DNA from: a virus
Reading direction: 5' to 3' (one strand)
Virus record (IMG/VR): IMGVR_UViG_3300020201_000074
Location: 1-32,341 of that record
Length of the DNA stretch: 32,341 bases
Made by a program: the position numbers and the translations under genes. Position 1 is the first letter of the stretch, and the number at the start of each line of letters is the position of its first letter. The notes under the pieces are model-generated. The model did no database searches. It worked only from the letters and a program-made list of their open reading frames with translations, and had not been told where the DNA came from. Of the stretch, positions 30,748 through 32,341 are shown in pieces.

Positions 30748-30987
30748 GGAGAAGGCTGAGGCGGGTAGGCGCTTGTCAGAGAAGGCGGAAGCAAGGGGAT
30801 TTGTATACAGTCCTGCGAGGAGAGAAGCTTGCCTGGCTCCCTCTTGTCCAGCTCCTGCATAGAAAAGTAACGCACCTTGTTGATGCCTCGCCCTCTCTGC
30901 TCCGCTTGTTCGTATGCATACTCTATACCATTTTTACCCGTATGCCGTCCATGCAACCAGCAACTATTTTACAAGCCCCCGGAATAA
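30748..30987 (+). repeat. Long imperfect non-coding repeat, copy B
   Basis: Matches 25917-26180 in the same orientation, with identical blocks of 46 and 36 bases near its two ends. Copy B lacks about 15 bases present in copy A just before TTTGTATACAG. It fills most of the 427-base gap 30654-31080; nothing else coding was seen there. Its 3' end lies about 95 bases before the replication gene at 31081. The rest of the gap (30654-30747) is GC-rich with no clear signal. Confidence 0.9.
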
Positions 30988-31080
30988 GGTAACAAACAAT
31001 CCGCCGCGCTTTCACTGGCGCTACGGGGGCAAGTCGTGCGAGAATCCCATTACCCCCAGCAACAAGGAAACAAACACACC

Positions 31081-32247
31081 ATGGGCGTCCTCGCAGTAAT
31101 CAACTCATACGTCGCGCCCTTGCAGTTCCGCCTCCCCGACGGCTCCGCACTCTCCTGGCGTCCGCGTATAGCGCCGGCATCCACCGCGAGCACTTCGCTG
31201 CCGCTCGCTTACCTCGCGGCGCACTCTACGAAAAGCGACGCGGGATGCCCTCTGCTTTTGTGCTGGAGCGCAGGTGCGGCGCAGGGCCTCGCCGTGTTTG
31301 ACATCGACCATCTGCCGCCCAACAGCGCGTCGTGGGCCACGCTGCGTCGCGAGTTGCGCCAGGCCTTCCCTGACGGCCTCGTGACCGCTTCGCACTCTGG
31401 CAAGGCCAAGCTCTGGCTGCTGGTCGAGTCCGCGGGCGGAGAGAAGGCGGACGGGGGTCTGTTCGCTGCAGCGTTCAACCACGCCCGCGCGCTCTGCCCT
31501 GCCCTTGGCGCCACGCTCGAAGGCCGGCCCTGCGTGGATGCGGCGGCAGGAGTGCGAGGCGGTCAGTTTCTCCCGCCCGAGACCGCGGAGGCCCTCGCAG
31601 CCTGGCTCCCCACGGCGGCGCCCTTACGGGTGCAGGCGGCCCTTGCGGAGGCCCCTACGGCGCGCACAGAGGCGCCTGCGAGGGTCTTCGTGGCCCGACA
31701 CGGCGAGGCGTGCGTGGAGATGCTCGAGGCCCTCGTGCCGGAGCTGAAGGACTCGGCCACCTGGGCGGCTTGGCTCGCCAGCTCCGCCACCCGGCTCAAG
31801 AAGGGCACGCTCGTGGGCTCGACCTCAGCCCTGCCCGGCATCCTGGGGCTCGACCCAGTCGCTGTTACGCGCGCGTTACGCCAGCTCAGGGAGGCGGGCG
31901 TCTTGCGTGTTGCCGTAGAGGCTACACCGAAGGTCTCAGCCCGCCTTTTTGGCTGGTCGACCGCGGCGCTCGCCTGGCAAGAGGCGGAGGCAGAGGAAAT
32001 GCTCGCCACTGGGCCAGACCTCGTCCGCCTCGCCGCAGAGGGCGAGTCCTTCGCGGTCGCACGGCACCTCGTGAACGCCAGCGTGAGAGGCGGTGCGACG
32101 GGCGCCGAGGCCGCAGATGTGGTCGCCGGTTGGTTCGCAACGCATAGGCCAGAGAGCAGCTGGCGTGCGCGTCCTGGCTGCGTCTCGCTGCTCGTCTCCT
32201 CGTGGCACGCTTTCCAGGCCCGTGGCGGGCAGGCTGCTCGGGCCTAG
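31081..32247 (+). CDS. Primase-like replication protein with winged helix
   Basis: A 388-aa protein (MGVLAVINSYVAPLQFRLPD); ATG 31081 has AAGGAA about 13 bases upstream. Motifs fit an archaeo-eukaryotic primase (AEP/prim-pol) fold: FDIDH with D74 and D76 (motif I), SHSGKAKLWLLV at 104-115 (motif II), and CVDAAAGVRGGQFLP with D153 (motif III). Residues about 250-280 (LPGILGLDPVAVTRALRQLR, then EAGVLRV) form a winged-helix DNA-binding unit. It would start phage DNA replication by priming. No helicase domain is present in it, and no other replication gene is recognised in the window. The fold is inferred from motifs only. Confidence 0.45.
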   Translation: MGVLAVINSYVAPLQFRLPDGSALSWRPRIAPASTASTSLPLAYLAAHSTKSDAGCPLLLCWSAGAAQGLAVFDIDHLPPNSASWATLRRELRQAFPDGLVTASHSGKAKLWLLVESAGGEKADGGLFAAAFNHARALCPALGATLEGRPCVDAAAGVRGGQFLPPETAEALAAWLPTAAPLRVQAALAEAPTARTEAPARVFVARHGEACVEMLEALVPELKDSATWAAWLASSATRLKKGTLVGSTSALPGILGLDPVAVTRALRQLREAGVLRVAVEATPKVSARLFGWSTAALAWQEAEAEEMLATGPDLVRLAAEGESFAVARHLVNASVRGGATGAEAADVVAGWFATHRPESSWRARPGCVSLLVSSWHAFQARGGQAARA

Positions 32248-32341
32248 GGGCTAGCCAGGGTCACCCCGTGAACGTGGAGTGGCGAGGCCGTCAGAGGGCT
32301 TCCAGGGCCACGCCTGGCGGAGGCGGGGGGCGGCGTGGCCC
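32248..32341 (+). other. Right end, frame running off the window
   Basis: After the primase-like gene a GTG at 32268 opens a frame (begins VNVEWRGRQRASRATPGGGG) that runs to the window end without a stop. It has no clear ribosome binding site and is Arg/Gly-rich, so it may be the start of another gene or simple GC-rich sequence. No sequence shared with the left end was seen that would prove a closed circle. Confidence 0.2.

Noticed and set aside
1-32341. CRISPR arrays, insertion sequences or rRNA genes
   Set aside because: No regularly spaced repeats, transposase-like proteins with terminal inverted repeats, or rRNA-like sequence were seen while reading through the window.

Overview
The window is most simply read as a large part, perhaps nearly all, of the genome of a temperate tailed phage with a short tail (podovirus type) that infects a high-GC bacterium. 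The evidence is one long plus-strand structural operon (about 0.3-24.8 kb) with a large terminase, portal, scaffold, major capsid protein, adaptor, a nozzle-like tail protein, several large Ala/Gly-rich internal virion proteins, two fibre-like proteins and a holin. It is followed by a lysogeny and regulation region (about 26.8-30.7 kb, minus strand) with a tyrosine integrase, a tRNA-like sequence beside it and an antirepressor-like protein. No tail tape measure or sheath was seen. The host cannot be named from the sequence alone.

Layout: 275-3.4 kb holds small, tightly overlapping genes, including a PD-(D/E)XK-like protein and a GNAT-like protein, ending with the probable small terminase. 3.4-8.9 kb is packaging and head, closed by a clear terminator after the capsid gene. 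9.0-15.6 kb holds connector, fibre and nozzle genes. 15.6-21.3 kb holds four internal virion proteins; the first carries a C-terminal Hint (hedgehog/intein) domain. 21.3-24.8 kb holds the receptor-binding fibre and the holin. 24.9-26.2 kb is a small accessory stretch with a perfect 124-bp direct duplication. 26.2-26.85 kb holds two more plus-strand genes, facing a minus-strand block of three small coupled genes, integrase, tRNA-like attachment site and antirepressor. The right end has an operator-rich intergenic region, a second copy of a roughly 240-bp non-coding element first seen at 25.9 kb, and a primase-like replication gene.

How the parts work together: the head, connector and nozzle genes build the virion. 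The internal proteins are presumably ejected with the DNA. The fibres bind the host surface. The holin opens the inner membrane, but no endolysin or spanin was recognised. The integrase would recombine at the tRNA-like site, and the antirepressor with its palindromes is the likely lysis/lysogeny control point. The duplicated 240-bp element lies upstream of two separate plus-strand transcription units, so it may be a shared leader or promoter.

Strongest points of interest are the Hint-domain virion protein, the duplicated non-coding element, the duplicated antisense coiled-coil ORF, and the operator cluster at 30.2-30.4 kb. All functions come from reading motifs and gene order; no database search was run.
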